Under the pieces are notes generated by a model. The model was not told the DNA's origin and ran no database searches. It saw nothing but the letters and a program-made list of their open reading frames with translations. This document shows positions 21,656 through 32,971 of a stretch of DNA of 64,000 nt, piece after piece. How positions within the stretch are numbered: position 1 is the stretch's first letter; each line of letters starts with the position of its first letter. Position numbers and translations under genes: made by a program. Source of the stretch: Massariosphaeria phaeospora (taxonomy: Eukaryota; Ascomycota; Dothideomycetes; Pleosporales); NCBI GenBank assembly GCA_011032825.1, contig JAADJZ010000016.1, forward strand, positions 186,001 through 250,000, in the 5' to 3' direction.

Positions 21656-22271
21656 TTTGGTACTCAGGGCTATCGCGCTGCAATGATATCCATGTGTTCG
21701 GAAGGCCAATTTGGGAATTCTATATCAGTGACTTAATAATACTTAATTACATTGTCGATCGAGTGGACCGGTGCATCGCAAGTCTCTTCAAGGTTCGTGG
21801 CTCCCAAACCATGCATGGAGGGGATGTTCCAGAAGTAGGTCCCGAGGTCATTGTTCTGTCACGTGCATTGCGGCGCACCTGGGCAGGGCTGCCTAGGTAG
21901 GCTAGGTAGGCAGCCAAGGTGGCCCGAGCTTAAGATTTATCGGTTTTCGAATCGCCTTCCACCGCCGCCTTCACTCACTCGCGACCCCTCCTCTCGCAAT
22001 TCCTCCACCGTGATACCACATAACCGTATTCCTCATCCTTCGCCTCCTACCTTTTCTCCAACGCGACTCGTACGCGCCACTGTGTGATTGCGGTCCACCT
22101 GAGGTCGTTTGCGGAGCTGATTTCGGGCTTGTTCTGAGTACACCTGCACGGCAAAAGGCTGAGGCATCTGTCCACTCGGCTACCGATCGCCTTACCATCG
22201 GATACCACGCGCCCCTCCAGGGTAGTCTATCAGGCCATATCAGGCAAAAACAGCAATACCTCTTGCCCAGC
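21656..22271. other. Intergenic stretch upstream of BRR2
   Basis: This 616-bp stretch lies between the CLIP-170 homologue and BRR2, on the same strand. It holds an inverted repeat at 21887-21915 and a pyrimidine-rich tract (about 21956-22090) that may be part of the BRR2 promoter or leader. Confidence 0.5.
21887..21915. repeat. Inverted repeat GGCTGCCTA / TAGGCAGCC
   Basis: Perfect 9-bp arms (21887-21895 and 21907-21915) surround an 11-bp centre made of GGTAGGCTAGG. It could form a cruciform or RNA hairpin. It is built from the CTAGGTAG motif that is scattered between genes in this window. Confidence 0.7.
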
Positions 22272-25200
22272 ATGGCGGACAACCCTCTCGCGCAGTTCAA
22301 GTACTCGGCGATGTCGAATCTGGTCCTTCAGGCGGACAAACGATTCACGACACGCCGAGGGGATGAGCATACTGGCGACCCGGAATCGCTCGCAGGACGA
22401 ATAAACATTCGAGACATGGGAGCGCGAGGCGCGCGGAATGAAGCCCCCTCACAGACGAAGAAACCGAAAGGTCCTTTCGAGGTCGCGCGAGGAAATCTTA
22501 ATGAGGGTGGGGATGTGCTGGAACGTGAACAACGCAAGAGGAAGCGGGGCGATGGCGCTGGTGCTTTCGGCGCTTCCAATGCCGCTGAACAGGACCTTTT
22601 CGTCGAAGACCTTCGTTACAAACCACGGACTCCGGCTACGCGAGCGACTTTCGAGCTCATCACTACTATTGTGAGCAGGACGCTCGGCGACGTCCCAGCG
22701 CACTACACACGGAGCGCGGCCGACGCCGTACTAGAGTACTTAAAAGCAGATGACACCAAGGACTTTGACAAGAAGAAGAGTATAGACGAGCTCCTCGGCA
22801 GTCCAATGGGCTCCAAGGAATACAACGAGCTGGTTATTCTTGGCAAGAAGATCACGGATTGGGATGCACAAGACGACGAGGAGGAGGAGGTGGATGAAGA
22901 AATGGGAGGAGCTGAAGGCGCAGAGAATGCGGAGGCCCAGGGAGTGGCGGTGGTCTTTGACGACGACGAAGATGATGAAGGTGCCCAGACGTTCGAGGTG
23001 CGAGACGCGGACACGAGCGACGATGAAGAAGACGACGACGCGACTACAGCACAGGTCAACGCCGATCAAGAGGACGAGGAAACAGACGCGAATGGTGCCC
23101 TCGCAGATGCCGAAGAAGTTATCATTGGCATGGATACGACCACATCGACGGACCGCAAAGAAGACAATGATCAGCTTGTGCCGGCACATCAAATCGACGC
23201 TTACTGGTTACAGAGGCAAGTGGGTCAGGTGTACGAGGATGCCCATACGCAGCAAGAGAAGACACAAACTGCACTCGAAATTCTCGCTGGCGTGTCAGAG
23301 GATGGAGAGGAGAAAGATCTGCGTGAGATTGAAAACGAGCTCATGGATCTCTTCGAATACGAACACCACGAGCTTGTGCAAAAACTTGTCTTCAATCGCG
23401 AACGGGTAGTTTGGGTCACCAAGTGGAGGCGAGCAGCAGAGGACAAGGATGAACGAGCGGCTGTTGAGCGAGAAATGAAGGCCGCAGGCCAACAGCAAAT
23501 TCTGCAGGAACTGCATGCCCGCGAAGCAGGTACCAAAGCTACCGATACCACCGGCCCCAAGAAGATGAAGTTCGACTTGAGCAACCTCCAACTACCCACA
23601 GTCTCAGAAGACACGGAAATGAAGGATGCTCCGAAACCTGAAGGTGTTGTAGGTGGGCTACAGCCATCTGGCCGAGTAATCAACTTGGACAATATAGTCT
23701 TCGACCAAGGAAACCATCTCATGACAAACCCGAGTGTCAAACTCCCCCAAGGATCTACCCGTCGGCAGTTCAAAGGCTATGAAGAGATCCATGTCCCGGC
23801 TCCGAAGGGGAAGCGTGATCCGAACGAACCTAGGAACAAACTTACGTCTGAGTTGCCAGACTGGGCACAGGCAGGTTTTGGCTCCTCTAAAGCGCTAAAT
23901 CGTGTTCAGACAAAGTGTTTCCCTACGGCCTTTGAAGACGATGGGAACATGCTGATCTGTGCCCCTACTGGATCCGGCAAGACCAATGTCGCCATGTTGA
24001 CTATGTTGCGTGAAATTGGGAAGCATCGGAATCCTCGCACCGGGGAGATTGCTCTCGACGACTTCAAGATTATCTACATCGCACCACTCAAAGCTCTTGT
24101 TCAGGAGCAAGTCGGAAATTTTGGCAAGCGTCTGGAGCCATACGGGATACGAGTGGCCGAGCTCACTGGCGACCGTCAGCTCACAAAACAACAAATCTCG
24201 GAGACACAAATCATCGTGACCACGCCGGAGAAGTACGACGTCATCACACGAAAGGCTACTGATACTAGCTATATAAACCTGGTCCGCCTCATTTGCATCG
24301 ATGAAATCCATCTTCTGCACGATGATAGAGGACCGGTACTTGAGAGCATTGTTAGCAGGACGATCCGCCGCACCGAGCAAACTGGGGAGCCGGTTCGACT
24401 TGTAGGCCTTAGTGCTACACTACCGAATTACAAAGATGTCGCGACCTTTCTGCGCGTAGACCCTGACAAAGGATTGTTTCACTTCGACGCAACGTTCCGA
24501 CCCTGCCCTTTGAAACAGGAGTTCATTGGCGTCACTGACAAGAAAGCTATCAAGCAGCTGAAGGCGATGAACGACGTTTGTTACACCAAAGTCCTCGAAC
24601 AAGTCGGTCAGAATCGGAACCAGATGTTGATATTCGTGCATTCTCGGAAAGAGACCGCGAAAACAGCCAAATACATCCGTGATAAGGCTATGGAAATGGA
24701 CACCATCGGACAGATACTCCGGTCCGATGCCGCTAGTAGGGAAATTCTAAGGGAAGAGGCCGGTGGAGTCCAGAATGCCGATCTGAAAGATCTGATGCCC
24801 TATGGCTTTGGCATCCATCATGCCGGCATGTCCAGGAAGGACCGAACGTCTGTAGAAGATCTTTTCGCAGATGGCTCAATCCAAGTCCTTGTCTGCACAG
24901 CAACTCTAGCATGGGGCGTCAACCTTCCAGCCCATACAGTTATCATAAAGGGGACCCAAGTATATTCGCCTGAGAAGGGTAGTTGGGTAGAATTGAGTCC
25001 TCAGGACGTTCTACAGATGCTTGGACGTGCTGGTCGACCTCAATACGACACCTACGGAGAGGGTATCATTATCACCACCCAGACTGAGATCCAGTACTAC
25101 TTGTCACTTCTCAACCAGCAGCTGCCGATTGAGTCACAATTCATCAGCCGACTCGCCGATAACCTCAACGCCGAAATTGTGCTTGGTAACGTACGCACCC

Positions 25201-28200
25201 GAGACGAGGGTGTGGAATGGCTTGGGTACACATACCTCTTTGTCCGAATGCTCCGGTCACCGGGTTTGTATCGTGTAGGCGCAGAGTACGAACACGATAC
25301 AGTCCTGGAGCAGAGGCGTGTCGACCTAATTCACGCAGCTGCACATGTCTTGGAGAAGTGCAGTCTCGTCAAGTACGACAGGAAGTCTGGCCAGCTTCAG
25401 TCAACAGAGCTAGGCCGGATTGCGTCACATTACTACATCACGCACAACTCCATGGCCACATACAACGTCCATATCCAGCCCGGCATCAGTGCGATCGAGT
25501 TGTTTCGTGTTTTCGCGCTAAGTGACGAGTTCAAGTATATTCCTGTACGACAAGACGAGAAATTGGAGCTTGCGAAGCTCCTTGGTCGAGTTCCTATCCC
25601 AGTCAAGGAAAGCGTTGAAGAGCCCCAGGCCAAGATCAACGTCCTTCTACAGGCCTACATCTCTCGACTCAAGTTGGATGGCCTGGCGCTCATGGCCGAC
25701 CTAGTGTATGTCACTCAGTCAGCTGGCCGTATCCTCCGTGCTGTCTTTGAGATTTGTCTCAAGAAGGGATGGTCTCAAGTTGCCAAGCTTGCACTAGATC
25801 TGTGCAAGATGGCTGAAAAGCGTATGTGGCCAACAATGTCACCTCTTCGGCAATTCCCTAGCTGTCCCAAAGACGTTGTTCAAAAGGCAGAGAGGATTGA
25901 TGTGCCATGGGCGAGCTACTTTGGTCTGGATCCCCCTAATATGAGCGAGCTCCTAGGCATGCCAAAAGCTGGAAAAGTTGTGTGCGATCTCGTCCAGAAA
26001 TTTCCTCGCCTTGAACTTGAAGCGACTCCTCGACCAGTTACGAGGTCTATGCTTCGCGTCGAGCTCACCATTCGGCCTAGCTTCGAATGGGACGATCAAC
26101 TTCATGGTGCATCGGAGGCTTTCTGGATCCTCGTGGAAGATTGTGATGGTGAACAGATCCTATTTCATGATTCGTTCATCCTACGAAAGGAGTATGCTGA
26201 GGGAGATGTCAACGAGCATTTTGTGGAACTGTCCGTTCCCATTGATGAGCCCATGCCACCCAATTACTTCGTTACCGTCCTCTCTGATCGTTGGATGGCA
26301 TCTGAAACTAAGCTGGCTGTTTCGTTCCAAAAGTTGATCTTACCAGCTAAATTTCCGCCACATACACCTATTCTGGATCTGCAACCGTTACCTATCTCCG
26401 CATTGAAGAGCAAGGAGTACCAGGCTCTATACCAAAAGATTGGCCGCTTCAACAAAGTTCAGACTCAAGTGTTCAACTCACTCTATACGTCGGACGACAA
26501 CGTCTTAGTTGGCGCTTCGACCGGTATTGGCAAGACTTTCTGTGCTGAATTCGCTATCTTACGTTATTGGTCAAACGGATCGGAAGGCCGCATCGTCTAT
26601 TTGGCACCTTTCCAGGAACTAGTCGACAATCAATTCAAGAATTGGAATGAGCGCTTGTCGGAACTTGGTGGAGGCAAGGATATCGTAAAGCTCACTGGTG
26701 AGATTACGTCAGATCTTCGATTGCTTGAAAAGGGCGATCTTATCTTGGCCACTCCCTCACAGTGGGATTCGATCTCACGGCAATGGCAACGTCGCAAGAC
26801 TGTACAGACGGTCGGCCTATTGATTGCCGACGAACTGCATCTGCTGGGTGGCGCTGGTGGTTATGTATACGAGATCGTGGTGTCGCGCATGCAAGCTATG
26901 GCAGCACAGCTCGAGTCGAATTTGCGGATCGTTGCCTTAAGTGTGCCTCTCTCGAATGCTCGGGACATGGGCGAGTGGATCGGCGCCAATAAACACACCA
27001 TCTACAACTTCAGCCCTGCAATCCGGTCAATCCCTCTCGAGCTGAAGATACAGTATTTTACCATTCCACATTTCCCTTCGCTCATGCTAGCGATGGCAAA
27101 GCCAGCATACAAGGCCATCACACAGCTCTCGCCAGACAAACCAGCCATGGTGTTTGTACCTAATCGGAAACACGCTCGTTCTACGGCGATAGAAATCTTC
27201 GCTGCATGCGTTGCTGATGATGACGAAGACCAATTTCTTCATGCATCATTACAGGAGATCGAACCAATCATCGCAAAAGTGAACGAACGCGCTCTTGCCG
27301 AGTCACTTTCTCATGGAATCGGTTATTTCCACGAAGCGCTCAATCCTTTCGACAAGAAGGCTGTTCAACATCTCTTCAAAGTTGGTGCGATTCAGGTTCT
27401 GATCGTTTCAAGGAACTCCTGCTGGGAAGTTGATAATAACGCTCATCTGGTCATTGTCATGGGCACCCAGTTCTTCGAAGGTCGAGAACATCGCTACGTC
27501 GACTACCCGATCAGTGAGGTCCTCCAGATGTTTGGCAAAGCAGGCAGAGTCGGTGAAGATAAATCTGCTAAAGGTGTCCTCATGGTTCCGGCAGTAAAGC
27601 GAGATTACTACAAGAAGTTTCTGAACGAGGCCTCACCTGTGGAGAGTTACCTACATGACTACCTACACGACGCCTTCGTTGCCGAGATCAGTGTCAAGAC
27701 CATCGAGTCTACTCAAGAGGCGGTCGACTGGTCCACATACACGTACTTCTACCGTCGACTCCTCGCCAATCCAAGCTACTACAATCTCCACGACACCTCA
27801 CATGAAGGTCTCAGCGCACATCTGTCCGAGCTAGTTGAGCAGACTCTGAAAGAGCTAGTCGACGCCAACCTTATTGAGCATGAAGAAGAAGCTGATAGTA
27901 TCACTGCTCTCAACCCGTGCATGATAGCAGCGTATTACAACATCTCCTTTATCACCATGCAGACGCTCATGATGTCTCTCAACGGAAAGACCACGCTAAA
28001 AGGTGTTCTCGAGATTATCACTGCAGCTACAGAATTCGAGGATATCCAAATCCGCCGCCACGAAGAGCACATCCTGAGCCGAATCTACGACCGCGTGCCC
28101 TACAAGATGCAAGACGCGAACTTCGAGACACCGCATTTCAAAGCCTTTGTGCTATTACAAGCGCACTTCTCACGCATGCAGCTCCCGATTGATTTGGCCA

Positions 28201-28943
28201 AAGACCAGGAAACAGTCGTGAAGAAAGTGCTCAACATTCTCAGCGCCAGTGTCGACGTGCTCTCATCTGAGGCTCATCTCAACGCTATGAACGCGATGGA
28301 GATATCACAAATGGTCGTCCAAGCCATGTGGCAGAAAGACTCGCCGCTCAAGCAAATCCCACATTTTGATACCGACACCATCAAGTCCGCCCAGAAGTTC
28401 GGAATTAACGACGTTGAAGACTTTATCAATGCCATGGACGCATACGAGAACCCGGATTACAAGCCGCTCCTGAAAGCGCTCGATTTTGACCAGAGCCAGA
28501 TGAATGAAGTGGCCACCTTCACCAACGATTACTATCCAAATCTCGAGCTGGAGCACGAAGTTGTTGACGCGGAGGACGTTGTCACCAACGCTCCCACACA
28601 AGTCAAGGTTACCGTTACACGCAACATCGATGAGGAGGAGCAGCCCAAGACCGAGGTCCACGCGCCCTTCTATCCTGCGGACAAGACGGAGAGCTTCTGG
28701 CTTGTACTTGGTGACCAGCAAGAGCACAGCTTGCTAGCCATCAAGAAGGTCACTATTGGCCGACAGCTAAAGGCGGTCTTGGAGTTCACGCTGGAGAGGC
28801 CAGGCGAGCATGAGTTGACGCTCTTCCTTGTTAGTGACAGCTATCTGGGTGTGGATCAAGCACCGACATTCAAGATTACTGCCGCAGAGGGCATGGAGGA
28901 GGATAGTGAGGAGGAAGAGAGTGGCGGCGAAGAAGAAGAGTAG
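22272..28943 (+). CDS. BRR2: Brr2, U5 snRNP Ski2-like RNA helicase
   Basis: One uninterrupted exon encodes 2,223 residues, close to the human and yeast proteins. An acidic N-terminal region (plug and PWI-like) precedes two helicase cassettes, each with a winged-helix and Sec63 domain. The first cassette has Walker A APTGSGKT (residues 564-571) and DEIH (677-680). The second has GASTGIGKT (1414-1422) and DELH (1520-1523). In known Brr2 the first cassette unwinds U4/U6 snRNA and the second is a regulatory pseudo-helicase. The tail is highly acidic. The ATG at 22272 was chosen; an in-frame TTG lies nine bases upstream. An exon of 6.7 kb with no intron is notable in a window where most genes are spliced. 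Confidence 0.97.
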   Translation: MADNPLAQFKYSAMSNLVLQADKRFTTRRGDEHTGDPESLAGRINIRDMGARGARNEAPSQTKKPKGPFEVARGNLNEGGDVLEREQRKRKRGDGAGAFGASNAAEQDLFVEDLRYKPRTPATRATFELITTIVSRTLGDVPAHYTRSAADAVLEYLKADDTKDFDKKKSIDELLGSPMGSKEYNELVILGKKITDWDAQDDEEEEVDEEMGGAEGAENAEAQGVAVVFDDDEDDEGAQTFEVRDADTSDDEEDDDATTAQVNADQEDEETDANGALADAEEVIIGMDTTTSTDRKEDNDQLVPAHQIDAYWLQRQVGQVYEDAHTQQEKTQTALEILAGVSEDGEEKDLREIENELMDLFEYEHHELVQKLVFNRERVVWVTKWRRAAEDKDERAAVEREMKAAGQQQILQELHAREAGTKATDTTGPKKMKFDLSNLQLPTVSEDTEMKDAPKPEGVVGGLQPSGRVINLDNIVFDQGNHLMTNPSVKLPQGSTRRQFKGYEEIHVPAPKGKRDPNEPRNKLTSELPDWAQAGFGSSKALNRVQTKCFPTAFEDDGNMLICAPTGSGKTNVAMLTMLREIGKHRNPRTGEIALDDFKIIYIAPLKALVQEQVGNFGKRLEPYGIRVAELTGDRQLTKQQISETQIIVTTPEKYDVITRKATDTSYINLVRLICIDEIHLLHDDRGPVLESIVSRTIRRTEQTGEPVRLVGLSATLPNYKDVATFLRVDPDKGLFHFDATFRPCPLKQEFIGVTDKKAIKQLKAMNDVCYTKVLEQVGQNRNQMLIFVHSRKETAKTAKYIRDKAMEMDTIGQILRSDAASREILREEAGGVQNADLKDLMPYGFGIHHAGMSRKDRTSVEDLFADGSIQVLVCTATLAWGVNLPAHTVIIKGTQVYSPEKGSWVELSPQDVLQMLGRAGRPQYDTYGEGIIITTQTEIQYYLSLLNQQLPIESQFISRLADNLNAEIVLGNVRTRDEGVEWLGYTYLFVRMLRSPGLYRVGAEYEHDTVLEQRRVDLIHAAAHVLEKCSLVKYDRKSGQLQSTELGRIASHYYITHNSMATYNVHIQPGISAIELFRVFALSDEFKYIPVRQDEKLELAKLLGRVPIPVKESVEEPQAKINVLLQAYISRLKLDGLALMADLVYVTQSAGRILRAVFEICLKKGWSQVAKLALDLCKMAEKRMWPTMSPLRQFPSCPKDVVQKAERIDVPWASYFGLDPPNMSELLGMPKAGKVVCDLVQKFPRLELEATPRPVTRSMLRVELTIRPSFEWDDQLHGASEAFWILVEDCDGEQILFHDSFILRKEYAEGDVNEHFVELSVPIDEPMPPNYFVTVLSDRWMASETKLAVSFQKLILPAKFPPHTPILDLQPLPISALKSKEYQALYQKIGRFNKVQTQVFNSLYTSDDNVLVGASTGIGKTFCAEFAILRYWSNGSEGRIVYLAPFQELVDNQFKNWNERLSELGGGKDIVKLTGEITSDLRLLEKGDLILATPSQWDSISRQWQRRKTVQTVGLLIADELHLLGGAGGYVYEIVVSRMQAMAAQLESNLRIVALSVPLSNARDMGEWIGANKHTIYNFSPAIRSIPLELKIQYFTIPHFPSLMLAMAKPAYKAITQLSPDKPAMVFVPNRKHARSTAIEIFAACVADDDEDQFLHASLQEIEPIIAKVNERALAESLSHGIGYFHEALNPFDKKAVQHLFKVGAIQVLIVSRNSCWEVDNNAHLVIVMGTQFFEGREHRYVDYPISEVLQMFGKAGRVGEDKSAKGVLMVPAVKRDYYKKFLNEASPVESYLHDYLHDAFVAEISVKTIESTQEAVDWSTYTYFYRRLLANPSYYNLHDTSHEGLSAHLSELVEQTLKELVDANLIEHEEEADSITALNPCMIAAYYNISFITMQTLMMSLNGKTTLKGVLEIITAATEFEDIQIRRHEEHILSRIYDRVPYKMQDANFETPHFKAFVLLQAHFSRMQLPIDLAKDQETVVKKVLNILSASVDVLSSEAHLNAMNAMEISQMVVQAMWQKDSPLKQIPHFDTDTIKSAQKFGINDVEDFINAMDAYENPDYKPLLKALDFDQSQMNEVATFTNDYYPNLELEHEVVDAEDVVTNAPTQVKVTVTRNIDEEEQPKTEVHAPFYPADKTESFWLVLGDQQEHSLLAIKKVTIGRQLKAVLEFTLERPGEHELTLFLVSDSYLGVDQAPTFKITAAEGMEEDSEEEESGGEEEE

Positions 28944-29130
28944 TGCATATATGCGCTTGATGATAACCTGGAAGGTGATGAAACCTATGAGGACCTCAGT
29001 GCAGGATCTAACTGACATGAAATTTAGTGTGAAAAGTAGGCTATGGTGCATGGATTTACGGCGTTGCTCTGATTTCAAGGGGATAACATAGCGATCTCTT
29101 AGTTAGATGTTATCAAACCTCTATCCTCCT

Positions 29131-30723
29131 TTAATAACTTGACTCTCGCCTGGCTCTCAACGTTGCCCCATAGCGCCAGAGTATGCCCGTAGCCGGCAAT
29201 GTGATACCGATCGACAAAAACGCCATCAGACTATTACCCCACCCGTATCCCAGCGTCTTATACAGCTCGTCTGAGAACAATGGAAATGCAAACGCGAGCA
29301 GACTCCTGAGCACTTGCGTCGCAGCTGAGGCCGAGCTAATGTGTTCGGGGTACGCGTCCATGATATATGCATGCAATGCGGTATCGAAAATTTGCATCCC
29401 GAGGGCCAGCAACGCAGCGCCAATGTCGACAATAAGCCAGTGGAGGCGGTATTGCGCCGCCCAGCCGTAAAGCAGGAAGCCTATGGGGGTGAAAAAGACG
29501 CCTGGCAACAGAATGGGAATACGGAGCTCGGGTACGCCCCCGTCGCCGGAGTGACTTTTCAACCTTTTGTAGGCATAGTCCATGAGTGGTCCGCACAGCT
29601 GGGAGCCCAATATCGAGCCGACGCAGATGGCAATGTAGTGCAGGCCAGACATGGCCACGGATTCTCCGTACGCGGAGACATGCAGGGAAGAAAAGCTGGC
29701 TAACGCAAAATATAACAAGCCGTAACTGATGCCTGAGAGGATAGCCTGGATCTGGATGATTGGATGAAATGCTAATAGGCGCAGAGGACGGGATAAACTG
29801 CGGCGCAGCTTCCACATAGTCGAGCGGCCGGATTCGCGCATCTCGATAGTGGCATGGTAGCGAGAGTTGCCGGTGTCTTTGCGCAGTTTCTCGGCTCGCT
29901 TGCGAAGAAGAAATGGCGCGTAACTCTCGTTCAGCACGAGCAGTGAGAGTGCCTCGAGGACGACTTGGAGAATGGTAGTAGACCAAAACATCCATCGCCA
30001 AGTGGAATACTCAACAATGAAGCCGGCAACTATGGGACCAATGGCGGCGCCCGTGAGTGGAATGAGTAAGTACAGGCTCACGGAGCGTCCTCTCCGTTCC
30101 GGAGGCCATACATCGCCCAGAACGCCGTATGCCAGACTGTATGCTGCACTCGCGCCAAAGCCGGCTAGCAGACGGGTGGCAATAAGCAGGCCCTTTGAGT
30201 TCGCGAAGCCACAAAAAAGATTCCAGACTAGGAACCACACGCTAGCAGCGTGGAAAATGGCCTTTCTGCCATAGACCTCTGACAGAGGGCCAATGAAGAG
30301 CGGTCCAAATACGGCGGCTAAGAGATAAACCGACAGTGCCATGAACGCCTCAGGCGTGGACATATGCAGTTCAGATGCGATGGTGCCGATCGCAGGTGCC
30401 ATCATCTGCGAAAATCTGATCAGCAACTAGTTTCGCAATCAGAGGGGGATCGTTACCGTTGAAACCATAATGCGGACAAAGGCCATGCCAGAGACAGCCG
30501 CCGTGACACCCCATTTGAACTTCGTGGACCAGTTGAGCGGGTTATCCGCATCTTCGGCGCCAAATGTGACGAGGAATGCCTCGTGCCAGACGATTCCATT
30601 GCTATCGGTGATGTGCTTGCTTTGATCTTGGCTTTGCTCAGGGGCGTTTTTTTCGACATCTCGTATGCCCTCCTTGTTGTTGACGTGACCTTGCTGCATC
30701 ACCCCTTCCGTTGTGGTCTTCAT
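29131..30723 (-). CDS. MFS transporter, drug:H+ antiporter-1 type
   Basis: Two exons (30457-30723, 29131-30405) encode 513 residues with about 12 predicted membrane spans. The cytosolic N-terminus ends in DADNPLNWSTKFKW, the usual lead-in to TM1 of fungal DHA1 (polyamine/multidrug) transporters. The TM2-3 loop GPLSEVYGRKAIF is the MFS motif A, and LLIPLTGAAIGPIVAGF in TM5 resembles the antiporter motif C. The intron (30406-30456) removes an in-frame stop. The substrate cannot be read from sequence; relatives export drugs, polyamines or secondary metabolites. No biosynthetic gene cluster is visible nearby. Confidence 0.85.
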
Positions 30724-31334
30724 GATTGTATAGAAGTGACTGGCGTGTATTGGATGAACATGGTCGCAAGATAACCCTCAGCAGCTTTTTTGGTTATAAT
30801 ACGGAGACGGAGTAATCGGAGTAAATGGACTAGAGACGGCACGACAACGGATTCCGCTGAACTAACGCGCTTTCCCAGTAGATTATGTTGGCGCCAAACC
30901 TCAAGCGAAAGGTCGCTCTGGGAGCAAGGGAAACCCACCAGAGCACTCCGTCGTAAGAGCAAATCTGACACAAGCCATTCTTGCACTAACTAAGCCCAGG
31001 TTAGTGTCAGGAATATTCTTGTGACGGAGTAAGAGTATGAGGATATCCGACTGGTAAATAGCGAGTAGTCTCAGCCCGATCTAGACCCACACAGTAAGAT
31101 AACATTATAAGATAAACGATAACTACCTTTACCCCGAAGGACCTACATTAGACTTGAACAAGGATGAGATGAAACTGTGGACGGAGTAAGAGTATGTTAG
31201 TGCGGAAAAGTGGCGGGTACCCACCAGTCAATTATAGTACCGTCATGGCTCCAACTCTGGGTGGTATCAGCAGGGCTGCCGCCTTGATGGCCCCCAGCAG
31301 CAATTACCATCGCGCAATCCTTCCGTGACGAGAG
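30724..31334. other. Intergenic stretch upstream of the MFS gene
   Basis: This should contain the MFS promoter. GACGGAGTAAGAGTATG occurs twice (31022-31038 and, with one flanking base different, about 31180-31196), and TACGGAGACGGAGTA lies at 30800-30814. These are related to the TACGGAGTA motif elsewhere in the window. No gene was recognised. Confidence 0.5.
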
Positions 31335-31690
31335 GGCTTGCAGAAAAACAACTCGCCTCCTCTAATCAAGCACCGGATGCAGCAACTATCGGGCCACATC
31401 TTCACGGCCAAAGGATTACTGGAGAAATCGTACGCGTTTGGCTGGTACCTCACAGAGGACTTCCGAAGACCGTCCTCGGAATGGGATGGAACAGCATTTA
31501 TATGAACAATATGCCCAAGATTGTCCCCAGATTCCACGTCGGGCCGCTGATAGCGCACGGCGGAAGTATCCCAGGGTATCATGTTTCTATGGCGCTACGG
31601 CCTAAGATCAATGGCAGTGTTGTGGTATGCACCGAACTCAATCGGTTTAGGATGGGTGAGCATAGCGTTGCTGAAGGCCCTTGTTGATAC
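31335..31690 (+). pseudogene. Relic of a beta-lactamase-like serine hydrolase gene (C-terminal part)
   Basis: Two frames on the plus strand hold consecutive pieces of one protein. SGHIFTAKGLLEKSYAFGWY and LTE are read up to about 31455. A shifted frame then continues LPKTVLGMGWNSIYMN, MPKIVPRF, PLIAHGGSIPGYHVSMALRP and NGSVVVCTELNRF. The HGGSIPGY...SMALRP...GSVVVCT pattern matches the C-terminal end of fungal class C beta-lactamase/transpeptidase-like proteins (HxGSxPG, then a strand ending in VVLTN). A frameshift near 31455 and the absence of the N-terminal part with its SxxK nucleophile indicate a dead fragment. The 306 bp from 31691 to GPATCH11 hold TACTCCGTA (31812-31820) and nothing else recognised. 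Confidence 0.5.
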
Positions 31691-31996
31691 TCTTGAGCCA
31701 TCGGACTGTTGCACCTAGCGTTGGCTATCGAGGCTTAGGCTGGGGCGCCAACCGAACAGCAGTATTTTAGTAAGGAAGGCGAGTGAGGTTGGAAATGGTA
31801 CTGATAGCAAGTACTCCGTACAATCATACGAAACGAGGGACATCCAATTACTAGCGTAGGGATCGGCAGTCGGGACGTTGGGAAACGCGCTAAGACGCGC
31901 TAGGGAGACTTGGCAAGACCCCCACCTAGCAACCGTGACTGACAACCCTTGAGCCTTTGCAAACTGCCCAGCAAACCCCCATCTCTTCAACTCGCC

Positions 31997-32971
31997 ATGG
32001 CGCACTCCGACGAAGAAGAAGACTACATGTCGATGGTGTTTGAAGATGTGCCGAAGCAGCCGCAGGTCGAGACTTCGATACAACGCGCAGCCCGCAGGCG
32101 ACGCGAGGTATGTTGTCACTACAACCAGTGCTCCGTGTGCGGCTGAGCTGACAGGGCTACCTAGGTCGAGGAGAGAGCTCGCTTGAATTCCAGAACCAAA
32201 GCCGAGCGCGCGGCCGACGCCGAAGCGGCCCGAGAAGCAGCACTCGCAACTGCCCTGCCAGAGACGAATAAGGGCTTCAAGATGATGGCTAAGTTGGGCT
32301 TCAAGCAGGGCGACACTCTAGGCAAATCCGAGAGTGCGCGCAAAGATCCTATACAGGTCGTCGTCAAGGGGGACAAGGGAGGAATTGGACTTGAGTCTGA
32401 TAAGAAGCGGAAGAAGCGCGAGCAATGGGAACAGGCAGGGCGAGAGGCTAAGCGGACCAAGGAAACAGAGGGCGATTATCTTGCGCATCTGAGGCAAGCA
32501 CGCAAGGACAAGAAGGCGGAGACAGACTTGGACAACGCGCAGAGGACCGCTGAACGACTGTCCGACAAAAAGGCAGAAGGCCAAAACACATCAGAGAACA
32601 TCGAAACGCCCTTGGAGGACATCAACATACTCTGGCGCGAACGTGCTCGGAATCGACTCAAGGAACAACGGAGACAGCGGGGAGAAATCACACGCGTTTC
32701 GCGAGTCGAAGCACTGGTAGATGCTGATGACGATGACGATACTAAGATTGCCCACAGTCGTGACATAGTACCGTTCTATACCACGCTCGAAGATGACCTC
32801 ATAGACGAAGATACGGAGTTGGCAGAGTTCAAGGCGTTGCCAGTGCTGGACCGCCTTCACAAGGTTCTTATCTACCTCAGGGATACTCACCACTACTGCT
32901 ACTGGTGCGGCCACCAATACCGTGATGCAGAGATGGATGGTTGTCCTGGCGAAACTGGGGAAGATCACTGA
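31997..32971 (+). CDS. GPATCH11-like G-patch protein with C-terminal DUF4187 region
   Basis: Two exons (31997-32107, 32165-32971) encode 305 residues. The N-terminus is DEEEDYMSMVFED. A G-patch follows at about residues 75-120 (GFKMMAKLGFKQGDTLGKSES ... GGIGL). A basic coiled-coil middle leads to a C-terminal cysteine motif (HYCYWCGHQYRDAEMDGCPG). G-patch proteins usually activate DEAH helicases or bind RNA; human GPATCH11 (CCDC75) has the same layout, and its precise role is not settled. The acceptor ACCTAG|GTCGAG includes a CCTAGGT motif of the kind seen between genes. Confidence 0.88.

Noticed and set aside
22263..22271. Upstream TTG start for BRR2
   Set aside because: Nuclear fungal genes start at ATG; the ATG at 22272 is the natural choice and removes only three residues.
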